Notes under the pieces: generated by a model
Seen by the model: the letters and a program-made list of their open reading frames with translations, nothing else
Database searches by the model: none
What the model was told of the DNA's origin: nothing
Source of the DNA: Hoeflea phototrophica DFL-43
GTDB lineage: Bacteria; Pseudomonadota; Alphaproteobacteria; Rhizobiales; Rhizobiaceae
DNA: 64,000 bases
Direction of reading: 5' to 3'
NCBI RefSeq assembly: GCF_000154705.2
Contig: NZ_CM002917.1
Span: 2,064,461-2,128,460 of the forward strand
Shown: one piece after another, positions 9,142 to 18,616 of the stretch
Layout: each line of letters opens with the position of its first letter
Position numbering within the stretch: the stretch's first letter is position 1
Position numbers and translations under genes: made by a program

Positions 9142-9873
9142 ATGACCTCTTCCTCCAGCCACAACGGGTTCCATTGGTTTTTCAAGGGCGTGCGCGGCAT
9201 CGCATCGCTTCCGGCGATCATCCTGATGAGCGCCTTTGTCGGCTTCAGCGGCTTTGCCGTTGAGGCTGGCATTCCCTTTGGTGAAACCGTGTTCATGACC
9301 GGCATGGTCTGGGCCTTGCCCGCCAAGGTGCTGCTGGTCGGCTCGATCCTGGCTGGCGCGTCGCTGCCCGCGGCGTTTCTGACGGTGACACTGTCCTCGA
9401 TCCGGCTGATGCCGATGGTGGCTTCGCTGATCCCTGAAATCCGCCACAGCAAGACGCCCACCTGGCTGCTGCTGTTCCTGTCGCATTTCATCGCGGTTAC
9501 GGCCTATGTGTTCACCATGGAACGCATCAAGGATGTGCCGCGCGAACACCGTGTGTCGTTTTTCGCCGGCTTTGGCGTCACCGTCACGCTCGCCAACATT
9601 GTCCTGGTGGCGATCATCTATTCCACTGTGAGCAACCTTCCCGCAATGCTTGCCGGGGCGCTTTTCTTCCTGACACCGGTCTATTTCCTGACCTCGATCT
9701 GGGCGTCGACGCGAGATCGGGCAGGGCGCATCGCAATGGTGGTCGGCCTCGCCTTGATCCCGGTTTTCCATCAGGTCGCGCCCGAGTTCGACATTCTCTA
9801 CACCGGACTGGTGGGCGGAACCATTGCGTTCCTGATCGACCGTGCCTGGAAATCGGGAGCCGGGTCGACATGA
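9142..9873 (+). CDS. AzlC family branched-chain amino-acid exporter, large subunit
   Basis: A polytopic protein of 243 residues with about six to seven hydrophobic segments. The early segment GIASLPAIILMSAFVGFSGFA and the following GETVFMTGMVWALPAKVLL fit the AzlC (LIV-E) family, which acts with a small AzlD partner to export branched-chain amino acids or analogues such as 4-azaleucine. GGGAGAG precedes ATG 9142. Its stop overlaps the start of the small partner gene (ATGA), which is characteristic of azlC-azlD pairs. The real substrate is unknown. Confidence 0.85.
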   Translation: MTSSSSHNGFHWFFKGVRGIASLPAIILMSAFVGFSGFAVEAGIPFGETVFMTGMVWALPAKVLLVGSILAGASLPAAFLTVTLSSIRLMPMVASLIPEIRHSKTPTWLLLFLSHFIAVTAYVFTMERIKDVPREHRVSFFAGFGVTVTLANIVLVAIIYSTVSNLPAMLAGALFFLTPVYFLTSIWASTRDRAGRIAMVVGLALIPVFHQVAPEFDILYTGLVGGTIAFLIDRAWKSGAGST

Positions 9874-10226
9874 TCGGTTATGAGAGTTTCGACACCTGGT
9901 GGTGGCCGTATCTGTTCATCGCCATTGCCGGTTGGCTTGCCACCGACATCTGGCGCTGGCTGGGGGTCCTGGTTGGCAACCGCCTGAGCGAGGAGTCTGC
10001 CGCGCTCACCTGGGTGCGGGCCGTGGCCACCGCACTCGTGGCCGGTGTCATCGCCAAGCTGATCCTCTATCCAACCGGCGCGCTGCAGGAAACCCCGGTG
10101 CTGATCCGGTTGATTGCCGTTGCGGCGGGGTTCACCGCGTTTCTGATCGCGGGAAAACGCATCTGGGTCGGTATCGCTGTGTCGCTGGCTTTACTGATCG
10201 GCGGCCAGTTCCTGCTCACCATTTGA
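9870..10226 (+). CDS. AzlD family small membrane subunit
   Basis: A protein of 118 residues with four predicted membrane segments, translationally coupled (ATGA overlap) to the AzlC-type gene. The size, hydrophobicity and pairing identify it as the AzlD partner. The motif WLATDIWRWLGVLVGNRLSEE near the N-terminus is typical of the rhizobial version. Function presumed: the second component of the exporter. Confidence 0.82.
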   Translation: MIGYESFDTWWWPYLFIAIAGWLATDIWRWLGVLVGNRLSEESAALTWVRAVATALVAGVIAKLILYPTGALQETPVLIRLIAVAAGFTAFLIAGKRIWVGIAVSLALLIGGQFLLTI

Positions 10227-10264
10227 GCCGACCGACGAGCCGGTGCGGCTGTATGCCTGCCTTG

Positions 10265-10810
10265 CTACTTGTCGAAACGCCTTGCCACCCAGGAATACTG
10301 ATCGGTCACGACATGCACCGGCTTTTCGATCAGCGTCTTGAGGTTTTCAGGTGTGGGAAGAACCTCCCTGATCGTGCCGAGTATTCGCCGGGCAAGCCTC
10401 GGCGTTTCGATCACGTCAGCGCCAGCCGCTGCATTCGCGTCCGGGCCCGAGTTCGCTGACGCCTGAGGAATGTCGGCAGGAGGCCGCAGAGCACTGTTCA
10501 GCGCCTGGCTTTCGCCCTGATTGGGTTGAGCAGGCGGTCCACCGAGGTCACCAACCGGCTGACCGGACGCATCAGCCAGCTGCGGGCCTGTTTCCGAAGC
10601 GGCCTCGGCAAGATCTGTATCTCCCGGCGTCTGGCAGACAGCGACCACAACCGGATAGCTGATGTTGTTGTAGCCCGACAGCGTTGCTTCGGCTTCCGCG
10701 TCACAGGCCTCGATCGTCGCCCAACGCTGATCCAGCATCTCCACGAAATGGCATTGCGTGGCGCTGTCGTCGCAGCCGAGTATGGTCATGATGATAAGAG
10801 CGGTTTGCAT
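10265..10810 (-). CDS. Conserved hypothetical protein, possibly secreted
   Basis: A protein of 181 residues with a short hydrophobic N-terminus (MQTALIIMTILG) followed by Cys-containing sequence (CDDSATQCHFVE, EACDAEAEATL, VVVAVCQTPG). The middle is Pro, Ala, Gln and Gly rich and probably disordered. The C-terminus is basic (PVHVVTDQYSWVARRFDK). The four Cys, even in number, suit an exported protein, but the signal is short and could instead be a membrane anchor. No family is recognised. It is convergent with azlD. Confidence 0.55.
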   Translation of the reverse strand: MQTALIIMTILGCDDSATQCHFVEMLDQRWATIEACDAEAEATLSGYNNISYPVVVAVCQTPGDTDLAEAASETGPQLADASGQPVGDLGGPPAQPNQGESQALNSALRPPADIPQASANSGPDANAAAGADVIETPRLARRILGTIREVLPTPENLKTLIEKPVHVVTDQYSWVARRFDK

Positions 10811-10898
10811 TGCGGTCTCATGAGATCAAAAGATATCACCGCATGCACCTGTATTGTTGCGAAACCAAGGCAGGGTCAGCAGTTCGGTCCGGGCGCTT

Positions 10899-11327
10899 TC
10901 AAGCAAGTGCCGCCCGGATCTTCTCCGCATTGGCTTTGAGCACATCGGCATCTTCCATTGTGCCGGTATGCGGCTTCATGGCGATGCCGTCAAAGCGCGG
11001 GATCACGTGCACATGAAGGTGGAACACCACCTGACCGCCCGCACTTTCATTGAATTGCTGGATGGTCACGCCGTCAGCACCGAAGGCTTTCATCACTGTC
11101 CGCGCCATCAGCTGCGTTGTGGCTGCGACTGCCGCGAGGCTGTCCGTATCCGCATCGAGAACATTGCGGGCAGGGGTCTTGGGGATCACAAGGCAGTGAC
11201 CGTCTCCGCGTGGCATGATGTCCATGATTGCCAATGTGTGGTCGTCTTCATAGAGCCGTTCTGCCGGCAGTTCGCCACGCAGGATTTTCGCAAACACATT
11301 GCCGTCATCATAGGTTGGCGCGCTCAT
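10899..11327 (-). CDS. HIT family (histidine triad) nucleotide-binding protein
   Basis: A protein of 142 residues. The triad motif HLHVHVIPRFDG near the C-terminus is HxHxHxx type, and DDHTLAIMDIMPRGDGHCLV is the usual HINT N-terminal signature. HIT proteins hydrolyse nucleoside phosphoramidates, AMP-lysine adducts or dinucleoside polyphosphates. GGAGAAC precedes the ATG. It is followed in the same direction by the hypothetical gene and preceded by the FemAB-like gene, but the gaps are large enough for separate promoters. Confidence 0.93.
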   Translation of the reverse strand: MSAPTYDDGNVFAKILRGELPAERLYEDDHTLAIMDIMPRGDGHCLVIPKTPARNVLDADTDSLAAVAATTQLMARTVMKAFGADGVTIQQFNESAGGQVVFHLHVHVIPRFDGIAMKPHTGTMEDADVLKANAEKIRAALA

Positions 11328-11409
11328 GGGGCAGTTCTCCGGGCTTGTGCGGTTTTCAGCTTGTTTGTAGCCGGTCGGCCCTGCGCGTCAACCGGTGTTC
11401 GCCACACCC

Positions 11410-12627
11410 TCACGCCTCTTCGCCGCCGTTTTCGATGCCGCCCTTTCGGAACGGGCCGTGGTCGGTGAGCACTTGGCCGATATGCGCCACATCACGGCGT
11501 TCGCGCTCGAGGTAATCGGCCACGGCGTTTCTCAGTCCGGGGTGGTCGATATAGTGGGCCGAATGGGTGGTGACCGGCAGGTAGCCGCGCGCCAGCTTGT
11601 GTTCGCCCTGCGCGCCCGCTTCCACCCGCGCAAGCCCCCTGGCAATGGCGAAATCGATCGCCTGATGATAGCAGACCTCGAAATGCAGGAACGGATGATC
11701 CTCGAGGCAACCCCAGTGGCGTCCATAGAGACAGTCTCCACCGATGAAGTTGATCGCACCGGCGATGTAGCGGCCCTCGCGCCGCGCCAGCACCAACAGC
11801 ACGTCCTCGGCCATCCGCTCGCCAATCAGCGAGAAGAACTGCCTTGTGAGATAGGGGCGGCCCCATTTGCGCCCGCTGGTGTCCGTGTAGAAGCCGTAGA
11901 AAGTGTCCCACAACGCCTCACTGAGATCGCTGCCGGTCAGCCATTCGATCTCGATGCCGTTTTCGAGCGCGCTGCGGCGCTCGCGCTTGAGCTGCTTGCG
12001 CTTGCGTGAAGCGAGCGTCTCGAGAAAATCGGTGTAATCGCGGTAGGACTGGTTGGCGAAATGAAATTGCTGGTCAGTCCGGTGCAGATAGCCTTCCGCC
12101 TCGAAATCGGCAATTTCGGCCTCGGGCACAAAGGTGGCATGGACCGATGACAGTCCGAGTTGGGTGCACAGCGACCGCCCGCCGGCAGCCAGCGCTCGCC
12201 GTCCGGCCTGAGCCCCGAGACCGGGCGTCACCATCAATCGGGGACCGGTCGCCGGCGTGAATGGAGCCGAGCACTGCAGTTTGGGATAATACCGGCCGCC
12301 GGCGCGTTGAAATGCGTCGGCCCAGGCATGATCGAACACATACTCGCCCATCGAATGGCTCTTGATATAGGCGGGCATGGCACCTTTGAGTGTGCCATCC
12401 GGTCCGCGCAAGACAATATGGCGGGGCAGCCATCCGGTTTCAGCGGTGACCGAGCCGGAGTCTTCCAGAGATGACAAAAAGGCTTGGCTGACAAATGGGT
12501 TATAGAAAAGTCCGGACTCAATTTGTGAAGTTCGCGACGCGCCACCCAAGTGGCTCCACTCCTCCGATGTGACAGCATTCATGCCCTCAACGGTCGATAG
12601 GGTGTACTCGTTGTCTTCAGTGCTCAT
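11410..12627 (-). CDS. FemAB-like / DUF482 family acyl- or aminoacyl-transferase
   Basis: A protein of 405 residues of the GNAT/FemAB superfamily. Features: an N-terminal FYNPFVSQAFLSSLEDSGSV, KGAMPAYIKSHSMGEYVFD, and the conserved YYPKLQCSAPFTPATGPRL. The second half contains KRKQLKRERRSA and GRHWGCLEDHPFLHFEVCYH. This matches the conserved alphaproteobacterial DUF482 family. Members are annotated as GNAT transferases by fold; the substrate is not established. The family's relation to Fem peptidoglycan bridge enzymes is structural and does not show that it acts on cell wall. It lies behind the GDPD and RidA genes on the same strand. Confidence 0.85.
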   Translation of the reverse strand: MSTEDNEYTLSTVEGMNAVTSEEWSHLGGASRTSQIESGLFYNPFVSQAFLSSLEDSGSVTAETGWLPRHIVLRGPDGTLKGAMPAYIKSHSMGEYVFDHAWADAFQRAGGRYYPKLQCSAPFTPATGPRLMVTPGLGAQAGRRALAAGGRSLCTQLGLSSVHATFVPEAEIADFEAEGYLHRTDQQFHFANQSYRDYTDFLETLASRKRKQLKRERRSALENGIEIEWLTGSDLSEALWDTFYGFYTDTSGRKWGRPYLTRQFFSLIGERMAEDVLLVLARREGRYIAGAINFIGGDCLYGRHWGCLEDHPFLHFEVCYHQAIDFAIARGLARVEAGAQGEHKLARGYLPVTTHSAHYIDHPGLRNAVADYLERERRDVAHIGQVLTDHGPFRKGGIENGGEEA

Positions 12628-12707
12628 GATGATCCGTTTCGAACCAGGGCCGAACCGGCAACGGCCCTTTCATCAAGGTAAGCCGTTGCTCCGGCTTGGC
12701 AAGATGG

Positions 12708-13427
12708 TCAGGGCGCAAATCCTTCGAAGGTCATCTGATCTGCATGGGCCGTTGTCAGCTCGACAGCGCCGGAATCGCGCACTGTCCAAGTTATCACTGG
12801 AACCCCTTGTTTGCGTTGGGCTTCGACAAAACTGTTGGGCAGATGGTGCACGCAATAGGAGATGAAATCGAGGCCAAGCTGCATGGCTTCCTCGTGCGTG
12901 AAGAATGCTTCGGGCTTGGTGCCATCTGCGGTTAACCCGATCGGTCTCGGCGGGTTGCAGGCCTTGAGATCGCGCAGCAGGTGATGGTCGAAGCTCATCA
13001 GCGCCACGGGCCCGTCATAGTCTTCAAGGGATTCGACGACAGCATCGGCAAATCCGTCATCATCGCCTGGACGGCCCTTGAGTTCGAGAACCAGCGGCAC
13101 CTGTCCCGCAACTTGCTTGAGTGTGTCCGTCAGGCTCGGAACACGGTCAGCGGTGCCGCCGACGGCAAGCTGCCCCAGCTCACGAGAACTGCGCTCCCGC
13201 ACATCGCCCGGCAACCCGCAAAGCCTTGTAAGATCATCATCGTGAAACACCACTGGAACGCCATCGGTGGCGATCTGCAGATCGCATTCGATTGCATAAC
13301 CGGCCGCAATGGCGCGTGCAAAGGCGGAAGGCGTGTTTTCCCAGACCGCCTGGTTCATGTCGTGATAGCCGCGATGGGCGATTGGCTGTGCGGTCAGCCA
13401 TTTGAAGTCCCGGGCCTGCGTGTTCAT
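12708..13427 (-). CDS. Glycerophosphodiester phosphodiesterase family protein
   Basis: A protein of 239 residues, cytoplasmic (no signal peptide). The GDPD catalytic signatures are present: IAHRGYHD near residue 17, ENTPSAFARAIAAGYAIECD carrying the metal-binding Glu and Asp, and VVFHDDDLTRLCG. The C-terminus has GVPVITWTVRDSGAVELT in place of the usual VxxWTVN. It should split glycerophosphodiesters from phospholipid turnover into glycerol-3-phosphate and an alcohol. It starts 11 nt after the RidA gene, so the two are probably cotranscribed. Confidence 0.92.
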   Translation of the reverse strand: MNTQARDFKWLTAQPIAHRGYHDMNQAVWENTPSAFARAIAAGYAIECDLQIATDGVPVVFHDDDLTRLCGLPGDVRERSSRELGQLAVGGTADRVPSLTDTLKQVAGQVPLVLELKGRPGDDDGFADAVVESLEDYDGPVALMSFDHHLLRDLKACNPPRPIGLTADGTKPEAFFTHEEAMQLGLDFISYCVHHLPNSFVEAQRKQGVPVITWTVRDSGAVELTTAHADQMTFEGFAP

Positions 13428-13438
13428 GACGGTCAGCC

Positions 13439-13906
13439 TCAGCGGATTTCGATCACGGCGTCGATTTCAACCGCCGCATTGAGCGGCAGGCTGGCCATTC
13501 CGACCGCGGCACGCGCATGTTTGCCCGCATCGCCGAGGATCTCGGCCATCAGATTGGACGCGCCGTTGATCACCAGGTGCTGCTCGGTAAAGTTCGGATC
13601 GGAGGCGACAAACCCGTTGAGCTTGATGACCCGGACAATGCGTTCCAGATCACCGCCCAGTGCCGCCTTTGCCTGGCTTAGGATGTTGATTGCGCACAGT
13701 TCGGCAGCGCGCTGCGCGGTTGGCACGTCCACATCACGGCCCAGAATGCCGGTCACGGCCAGCGCGCCGTTTTCCATCGGCAACTGGCCTGAGATGAAAA
13801 GCTGCGATCCGCTGATCGCATAGGGCAGGTAGTTGGCTGCCGGTGCCGCCGCCTCGGGAAGCGTTATGTTGCGGGCGGCAAGGCGGGACTGAATGCTGTC
13901 GGTCAT
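13439..13906 (-). CDS. RidA family (YjgF/YER057c) protein
   Basis: A protein of 155 residues. I start it at 13906 because GAGGAAG sits 8-9 nt upstream; the longer frame to 14056 adds sequence that runs towards the divergent eipB promoter. RidA features: ANYLPYAISGSQLFISGQLP, and DLERIVRVIKLNGFVAS. RidA deaminates reactive enamine/imine intermediates released by PLP enzymes. The longer subgroup seen here usually lacks the canonical RidA Arg, so imine deaminase activity should not be assumed. It heads an operon with the GDPD gene. Confidence 0.87.
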   Translation of the reverse strand: MTDSIQSRLAARNITLPEAAAPAANYLPYAISGSQLFISGQLPMENGALAVTGILGRDVDVPTAQRAAELCAINILSQAKAALGGDLERIVRVIKLNGFVASDPNFTEQHLVINGASNLMAEILGDAGKHARAAVGMASLPLNAAVEIDAVIEIR

Positions 13907-14092
13907 CGTTGGGCTTCCTCTGCGCATTGGGGGCATGGCGGCGGCGGCGAGGTCGGTCGGCCGCCTTGGTGTGCCCGGGACTTGGTTTATTGTTTGCGGT
14001 TCAGGCTTTTCTGCGAGGCGGGCAAGTTCCGCCTCGCTTTTGCCGCGTCTGGTCATATATCATCGCTATGAGATTCGACAGGAGAAAACCCG

Positions 14093-14911
14093 ATGCGCAA
14101 GCTTGCAATTGTTCTGGCCGCCCTGGTTTCAACAGGTTCGTTGATGACTGTGGCCGAAGCTGGAACAGCGATGCTCGCCACCCATCGTGCGGTTTATGAT
14201 CTGACGCTCAAAAGTGCTTCGGAGCGCTCAGGCATCTCGCAGATGGCGGGCCGCATGGTCTATGAGTTCAACGGGTCCGCCTGTGAGGGCTATACGGTAA
14301 GCTTTCGCTTTGTCAGCGAAATTGCCACTGGAGACGACACTCGCGTCACCGATCAGCAGACCACGACCTTCGAAGATGTGCGCGACCGGACCTTCCGCTT
14401 CGTAACCCGCTCCTTTGTCAACCAGCAGCTTGACCGGGAAACCCGTGGCGCGGCCACAGCCGGTGACGGTCAACTGGCAATCACCCTTGAACAACCGGAA
14501 AAGATGGCGCTGGATATCCCTGATGCCAAGCTTCCCACCGAGCATCTCATCGAGATGATCGAGCGCGCCAAGGCTGGCGAACGGTTTTATGAATCGCGCA
14601 TCTACGACGGCTCAGACGATGGCGACAGAGCCATGATCACCACATCGATCCTGGGCGCGTCGCAAGCTCCCAGCGCGGGCGACACCGAAGCAAAGGTTGC
14701 GGGCGAGCTTGCCGGTGACAATTTCTGGCCCGTGTCGATGTCCTATTTTGAGGAAGACGCCGAGGGGGACGGCTTGCCGGTCTACTCCATTGCCTTCAAG
14801 CTCTATGGCAATGGCGTGACCCGCGACCTGACGATGGATTACGGTGATTTCGTTTTGGAAGGCGAGCTCACCCAGCTCGACATGTTCGAACCCGCTCCTT
14901 GCCCCGAATAG
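14093..14911 (+). CDS. eipB: EipB family cell-envelope integrity protein (DUF1849)
   Basis: A protein of 272 residues with a Sec signal peptide cleaved near AEA-GTA (residue 23). The body is beta-rich: AVYDLTLKSA, GRMVYEFNGSACEGYTVSF and TDQQTTTFEDV are typical of the DUF1849/EipB family. In Brucella, EipB is a periplasmic beta-spiral protein needed for envelope integrity, with a conserved disulfide. Here two Cys remain after processing, one in SACEG and one at the extreme C-terminus (APCPE), consistent with that bond. AGGAG precedes the ATG. It is divergent from ridA. Confidence 0.9.
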   Translation: MRKLAIVLAALVSTGSLMTVAEAGTAMLATHRAVYDLTLKSASERSGISQMAGRMVYEFNGSACEGYTVSFRFVSEIATGDDTRVTDQQTTTFEDVRDRTFRFVTRSFVNQQLDRETRGAATAGDGQLAITLEQPEKMALDIPDAKLPTEHLIEMIERAKAGERFYESRIYDGSDDGDRAMITTSILGASQAPSAGDTEAKVAGELAGDNFWPVSMSYFEEDAEGDGLPVYSIAFKLYGNGVTRDLTMDYGDFVLEGELTQLDMFEPAPCPE

Positions 14912-15168
14912 TATTTTTCCACCACCATACTTCGCCACTTTGATCCATCGTGGGGTATATCGAAACCAATACGGCATTCTCGTTCACGTTTCCGTAATTC
15001 AGCTTTGGTTTAAATTGCAGGAGTGGGGCGGGCGCAACTGCCGCAAGCAGAGGCGCAACGCCATGGCCTTACGGGACGGGACGACCCGAACCGATGGCTG
15101 TTTGGGTCTTGGGCGGCAAGACGCGCCCGAGAACCGCCGGGACTGAGGATGGGGCGGGTTTCAAAAAG

Positions 15169-16869
15169 ATGATCGAATGGAATGGCAAGGCTGCCGTTTG
15201 GGTGTTCATCACCTTCGGATTGTTCATCCTCGCGCTAATTACCGCTTTGATGTTGCCTATTGAATTGCCGATCGGTCCGAGTTTTTGGGACACCTACATC
15301 TACATTGATGGCGCCTACAGGATGGAGCAAGGCCAGGAAATCTACAGGGATTTTCAAGCGCCGGTTGGCCCGCTGAGCTATGTCCTGTTCGGTTTGCTGC
15401 ACACGCTGTTTGCTGATGCGAACGTGGTGCTGCTGGTTCAGTGGTGCATGATCATCGTCACCGCGCCGGTGATGGCGCTGATCTGCTGGTCCGCGCATGA
15501 GCGTGGCGCTTTTGCGGCCTTCGCGCTGCTCGTGCCCTTTGTCATTTTCTCGGTACTGCCCTTCAATGTGATGAACTGGAACGTGTTTCCAGGAGTCGAT
15601 GGCTTTTCCTATTACAATCGTCACGGGGCGGTTCTGCTCTACCTGCTGGTGGCCAGCCTGTTCTTCCTGCGCTCGCGACCAGCGCTGATTGCGGCCCTCT
15701 CGGTGCTTCTGCTTGCTCTGGCGTTCACCAAAATCAATGCCTTTGTCGCCGCCGGTGTCATATTGTTCGCAGCGGTCCTGACCCGCAGAATAGGCCTGAC
15801 AACTTCGCTTGCGGTGGCTGCCGTGTGCCTCGGATTGACTGCTCTTTTGGAGCTGGCGACAGGCGTGGTCTCAGCCTACATCCTGTCCGTCTTCAGACTG
15901 CTCGAGAACAACACCGGCGTACTGCTGCAGAACATTATGTTCACCGTGTCGATGCGGTTTGATGTCATCGTCGCTGCGGCGCTCCTGGCCCTCTATCTGA
16001 TGATTTCACGCATTCGCGGTGCGCAGGATCTGATTGGCCAGTTCGATCGCGGTCATGGTCGAAGGCCGACGCCAAATCGGCTCGACCAGGACTGGGTCTG
16101 GCTCGGCGTGCTTATTGTGGCCAACATTCTCTATGAATCTCAGAATTTCGGCAGTGCCGCATTTATCTCGATCTGGCCATTGCTTGTGGTTTTGCTGATT
16201 GCCACGCCCCTTCCCAAAATTGCCGCACGGCCTGTAATGGTCGTTCTGATCGCTTTGGTGGCGCTTCCCACAGCCACCAAGGTGATGCATGCGGCTGTTC
16301 GGGCTGCCGCCTCAACGATTCGCGATGTGAGCATCCCGACTCCGAACCTTCAGCCGAGCATCAATCTGAGTGCAAAGACATTGACCATGGAAGCCGCTGA
16401 AAAGTCACGGCTGGTCATGGCGGAAGGTCGCGGGACCTATGAACTCTACGCCCAAGCAGAGATCCTGCCGCACTATTGGCTCTATTTCGACCATCGTTTT
16501 CAGGTCAACGTGCTTGAAACCATGGACCAGGTTATCGCTGCCATTCACGGCCGCGAAGCGGAAACCGGTCACCGGTACGAGGTGATTGATCTGCGTGATT
16601 TTGCCAATCCCATCACCGCAGCGATGGGACGCACCCCGGCCAAAGGGGTGGCGATCGGCGGAGATCCCTATCGCGCGGCCGTGCCGCTGACCGAGGAGGA
16701 AACCAGGATGCTGGCGCAAAGCGATCTGGTGCTGCTTCCAACTTGCCCTGTTACATCCGCGCGTGAAAAGCTGCTTTCGGACTATGCAGCTGCCTATGAC
16801 GGTTTCAGACGCATCCGGCTCACGGATTGTTTCGACGCACTGGAAAATCCGAAGTTCTCGGCCAACTGA
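15169..16869 (+). CDS. Polytopic membrane protein, probable GT-C fold glycosyltransferase-like
   Basis: A protein of 566 residues from ATG 15169, which lies just before the first hydrophobic helix; the frame extends upstream to 15094 without a better start. About ten membrane segments are seen, then a soluble C-terminal domain from about residue 400. The first extracytoplasmic loop reads FWDTYIYIDGAYRMEQGQ then YRDFQAPVGPLSYVL. This resembles the acidic loop 1 of GT-C glycosyltransferases that use polyprenyl-phosphate sugars (ArnT/PMT-like layout). The C-terminal part has two Cys (PTCPVT, LTDCFD). The sugar and acceptor are unknown; family assignment is tentative. Confidence 0.6.
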   Translation: MIEWNGKAAVWVFITFGLFILALITALMLPIELPIGPSFWDTYIYIDGAYRMEQGQEIYRDFQAPVGPLSYVLFGLLHTLFADANVVLLVQWCMIIVTAPVMALICWSAHERGAFAAFALLVPFVIFSVLPFNVMNWNVFPGVDGFSYYNRHGAVLLYLLVASLFFLRSRPALIAALSVLLLALAFTKINAFVAAGVILFAAVLTRRIGLTTSLAVAAVCLGLTALLELATGVVSAYILSVFRLLENNTGVLLQNIMFTVSMRFDVIVAAALLALYLMISRIRGAQDLIGQFDRGHGRRPTPNRLDQDWVWLGVLIVANILYESQNFGSAAFISIWPLLVVLLIATPLPKIAARPVMVVLIALVALPTATKVMHAAVRAAASTIRDVSIPTPNLQPSINLSAKTLTMEAAEKSRLVMAEGRGTYELYAQAEILPHYWLYFDHRFQVNVLETMDQVIAAIHGREAETGHRYEVIDLRDFANPITAAMGRTPAKGVAIGGDPYRAAVPLTEEETRMLAQSDLVLLPTCPVTSAREKLLSDYAAAYDGFRRIRLTDCFDALENPKFSAN

Positions 16870-17066
16870 GTAGTTGTCCGGCAAGGTCTCCGTGCCCACA
16901 GCAGCTTTGGCCCCAACAGGTTTTTGATCGCCGGGCAGGGGATTTGGGCTCACTATCGGTCAATATGCATGGACTGCGGTGCGGCGCTATGGCATTGGAT
17001 GCGCTCCCCGGTGGCACATGTGCCGTAAATCCTTTCCTCAACTGCAGACAAGATGGAGCAATGGCC

Positions 17067-18371
17067 ATGGCCAATGCGCTTGGGCTCGATTTCGGCACGA
17101 CCAACACGGTTCTGGCGCGGCACACTGAGGCTTCGGACACGGAGTCGGTCAGCTTCAATTCGTCCGCCGGCACCAGCGACACCATGCGCACGGCGCTGTC
17201 CTTCATCAAGGATGCTCAACTTGGAGCCCAGGCGCTCAAGGTAGAGGCAGGCCCGGCCGCTGTCCGCGCCTTCATCGACAACCCCGGCGATTGCAGGTTT
17301 CTCCAATCAATCAAGACCTTCGCGGCTTCTCCGCTGTTCCAGGGCACCCTGGTGCATGCGCGCCGTTTCCAGTTCGAGGATCTGATGGAGGTGTTCCTCA
17401 ACCGGCTGCGCTCCTATGCCGGGGATGAGTGGCCGGCAACGGCCAAACGCATCGTCACCGGGCGTCCGGTGCATTTTGCCGGGGCCAGCCCCGATCCTGC
17501 CCTTGCCATGCGGCGCTACAACGATGCGCTCACCCGGCTTGGCTTTCCTGAATTGCACTATGTCTATGAGCCTGTTGCGGCGGCTTTCTACTTTGCCCGC
17601 AATCTCACACAGGACGCCACCGTGCTGGTCGCCGATTTCGGTGGCGGCACCAGTGACTTCTCGTTGATCCGTTTTGAGCGGCACGGCGGATTGGTCAGTG
17701 CCGTTCCGGTCGGCTATTCCGGTGTCGGCATTGCCGGGGACCAGTTCGACGCCTGCATCATCGATCATCTGGTTGCCCCTGAAATCGGCAAGGGCAGTCA
17801 GTTCACCAGCTTCGGAAAACGTCTGGATGTGCCGGCGAGCTACTATCGCAATTTTTCGCGCTGGAACCAGCTCTCCATTTTCAAGACGAGCAGGGAATAC
17901 TCGGAACTGAAGGCGCTGCTGCGTCAGGCGGTTGAGCCCGAAAAGCTCGAGCGGTTCATCGACTTGATCGAACATGACGAGGGTTATGCGCTGTATCAGG
18001 CGGTTTCGGCGGTCAAGATGGCATTGTCGGGGCAGGAAGAAGCGGAATTCAGCTTCGCGCCACTGGGCAAAGCCGTGGAGAAGGCGGTTAAACGCAGCGA
18101 TTTCGAAGCCTGGATCGCTCCAGATGTTGCCCGCATCGCCGGCGCACTTGATGAGGTGATGGACAAGACCGGCACGCTGGCGGTTGCCATCGACAAGGTG
18201 TTTCTGACCGGTGGCACGTCCTTCGTGCCTGCAGTGCGCCAGATCTTTGGCGAACGCTTCGACGCCGACCGGATCGAAACCGGCGGAGAACTGATTTCGA
18301 TTGCCCATGGCCTGGCCATGATTGGCGAACGCGAAGACATAGCCCAATGGACTGTGCCGTTCTCGGCGTAA
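17067..18371 (+). CDS. Hsp70 family protein, YegD-like
   Basis: A protein of about 434 residues. The start ATG 17067 gives 8 nt to GGAG at 17055-17058; ATG 17061 would leave only 2 nt. Hsp70/actin-fold motifs are present: GLDFGTTNTVLA (phosphate 1), VADFGGGTSDFSLI (phosphate 2) and VFLTGGTSFVPAV (adenosine). The protein ends soon after the nucleotide-binding domain, so it lacks the usual DnaK substrate-binding domain and lid, as in E. coli YegD. Its function is not established; a role as a specialised chaperone-like ATPase is plausible. Confidence 0.9.
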   Translation: MANALGLDFGTTNTVLARHTEASDTESVSFNSSAGTSDTMRTALSFIKDAQLGAQALKVEAGPAAVRAFIDNPGDCRFLQSIKTFAASPLFQGTLVHARRFQFEDLMEVFLNRLRSYAGDEWPATAKRIVTGRPVHFAGASPDPALAMRRYNDALTRLGFPELHYVYEPVAAAFYFARNLTQDATVLVADFGGGTSDFSLIRFERHGGLVSAVPVGYSGVGIAGDQFDACIIDHLVAPEIGKGSQFTSFGKRLDVPASYYRNFSRWNQLSIFKTSREYSELKALLRQAVEPEKLERFIDLIEHDEGYALYQAVSAVKMALSGQEEAEFSFAPLGKAVEKAVKRSDFEAWIAPDVARIAGALDEVMDKTGTLAVAIDKVFLTGGTSFVPAVRQIFGERFDADRIETGGELISIAHGLAMIGEREDIAQWTVPFSA

Positions 18372-18616
18372 AGAACATGGGAGTATAGGTCCCTCCATGG
18401 TGCCCGGTCTGCAACGAGTTGACGAATGAACGTGCGCACTTGAACCAGGCTGGCGGAAACCTTTGTGAGGGAGGTCAAAGCGGCAGAGACAGAGGTTATG
18501 AATTAACCGGTCCTGGGGGCAGAAAAGCAAATCTTGATTTGACCGGCATCATGGCGCGCCATACTTTCTCTGAAAGGATTTGGTCGGCATAACTGCGCCG
18601 GGAATGGAAACAACTC

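Noticed and set aside
17307..18530. A 407-residue minus-strand frame opposite the YegD-like gene
   Set aside because: It is antisense to strong Hsp70 motifs and has no recognisable features or ribosome site.
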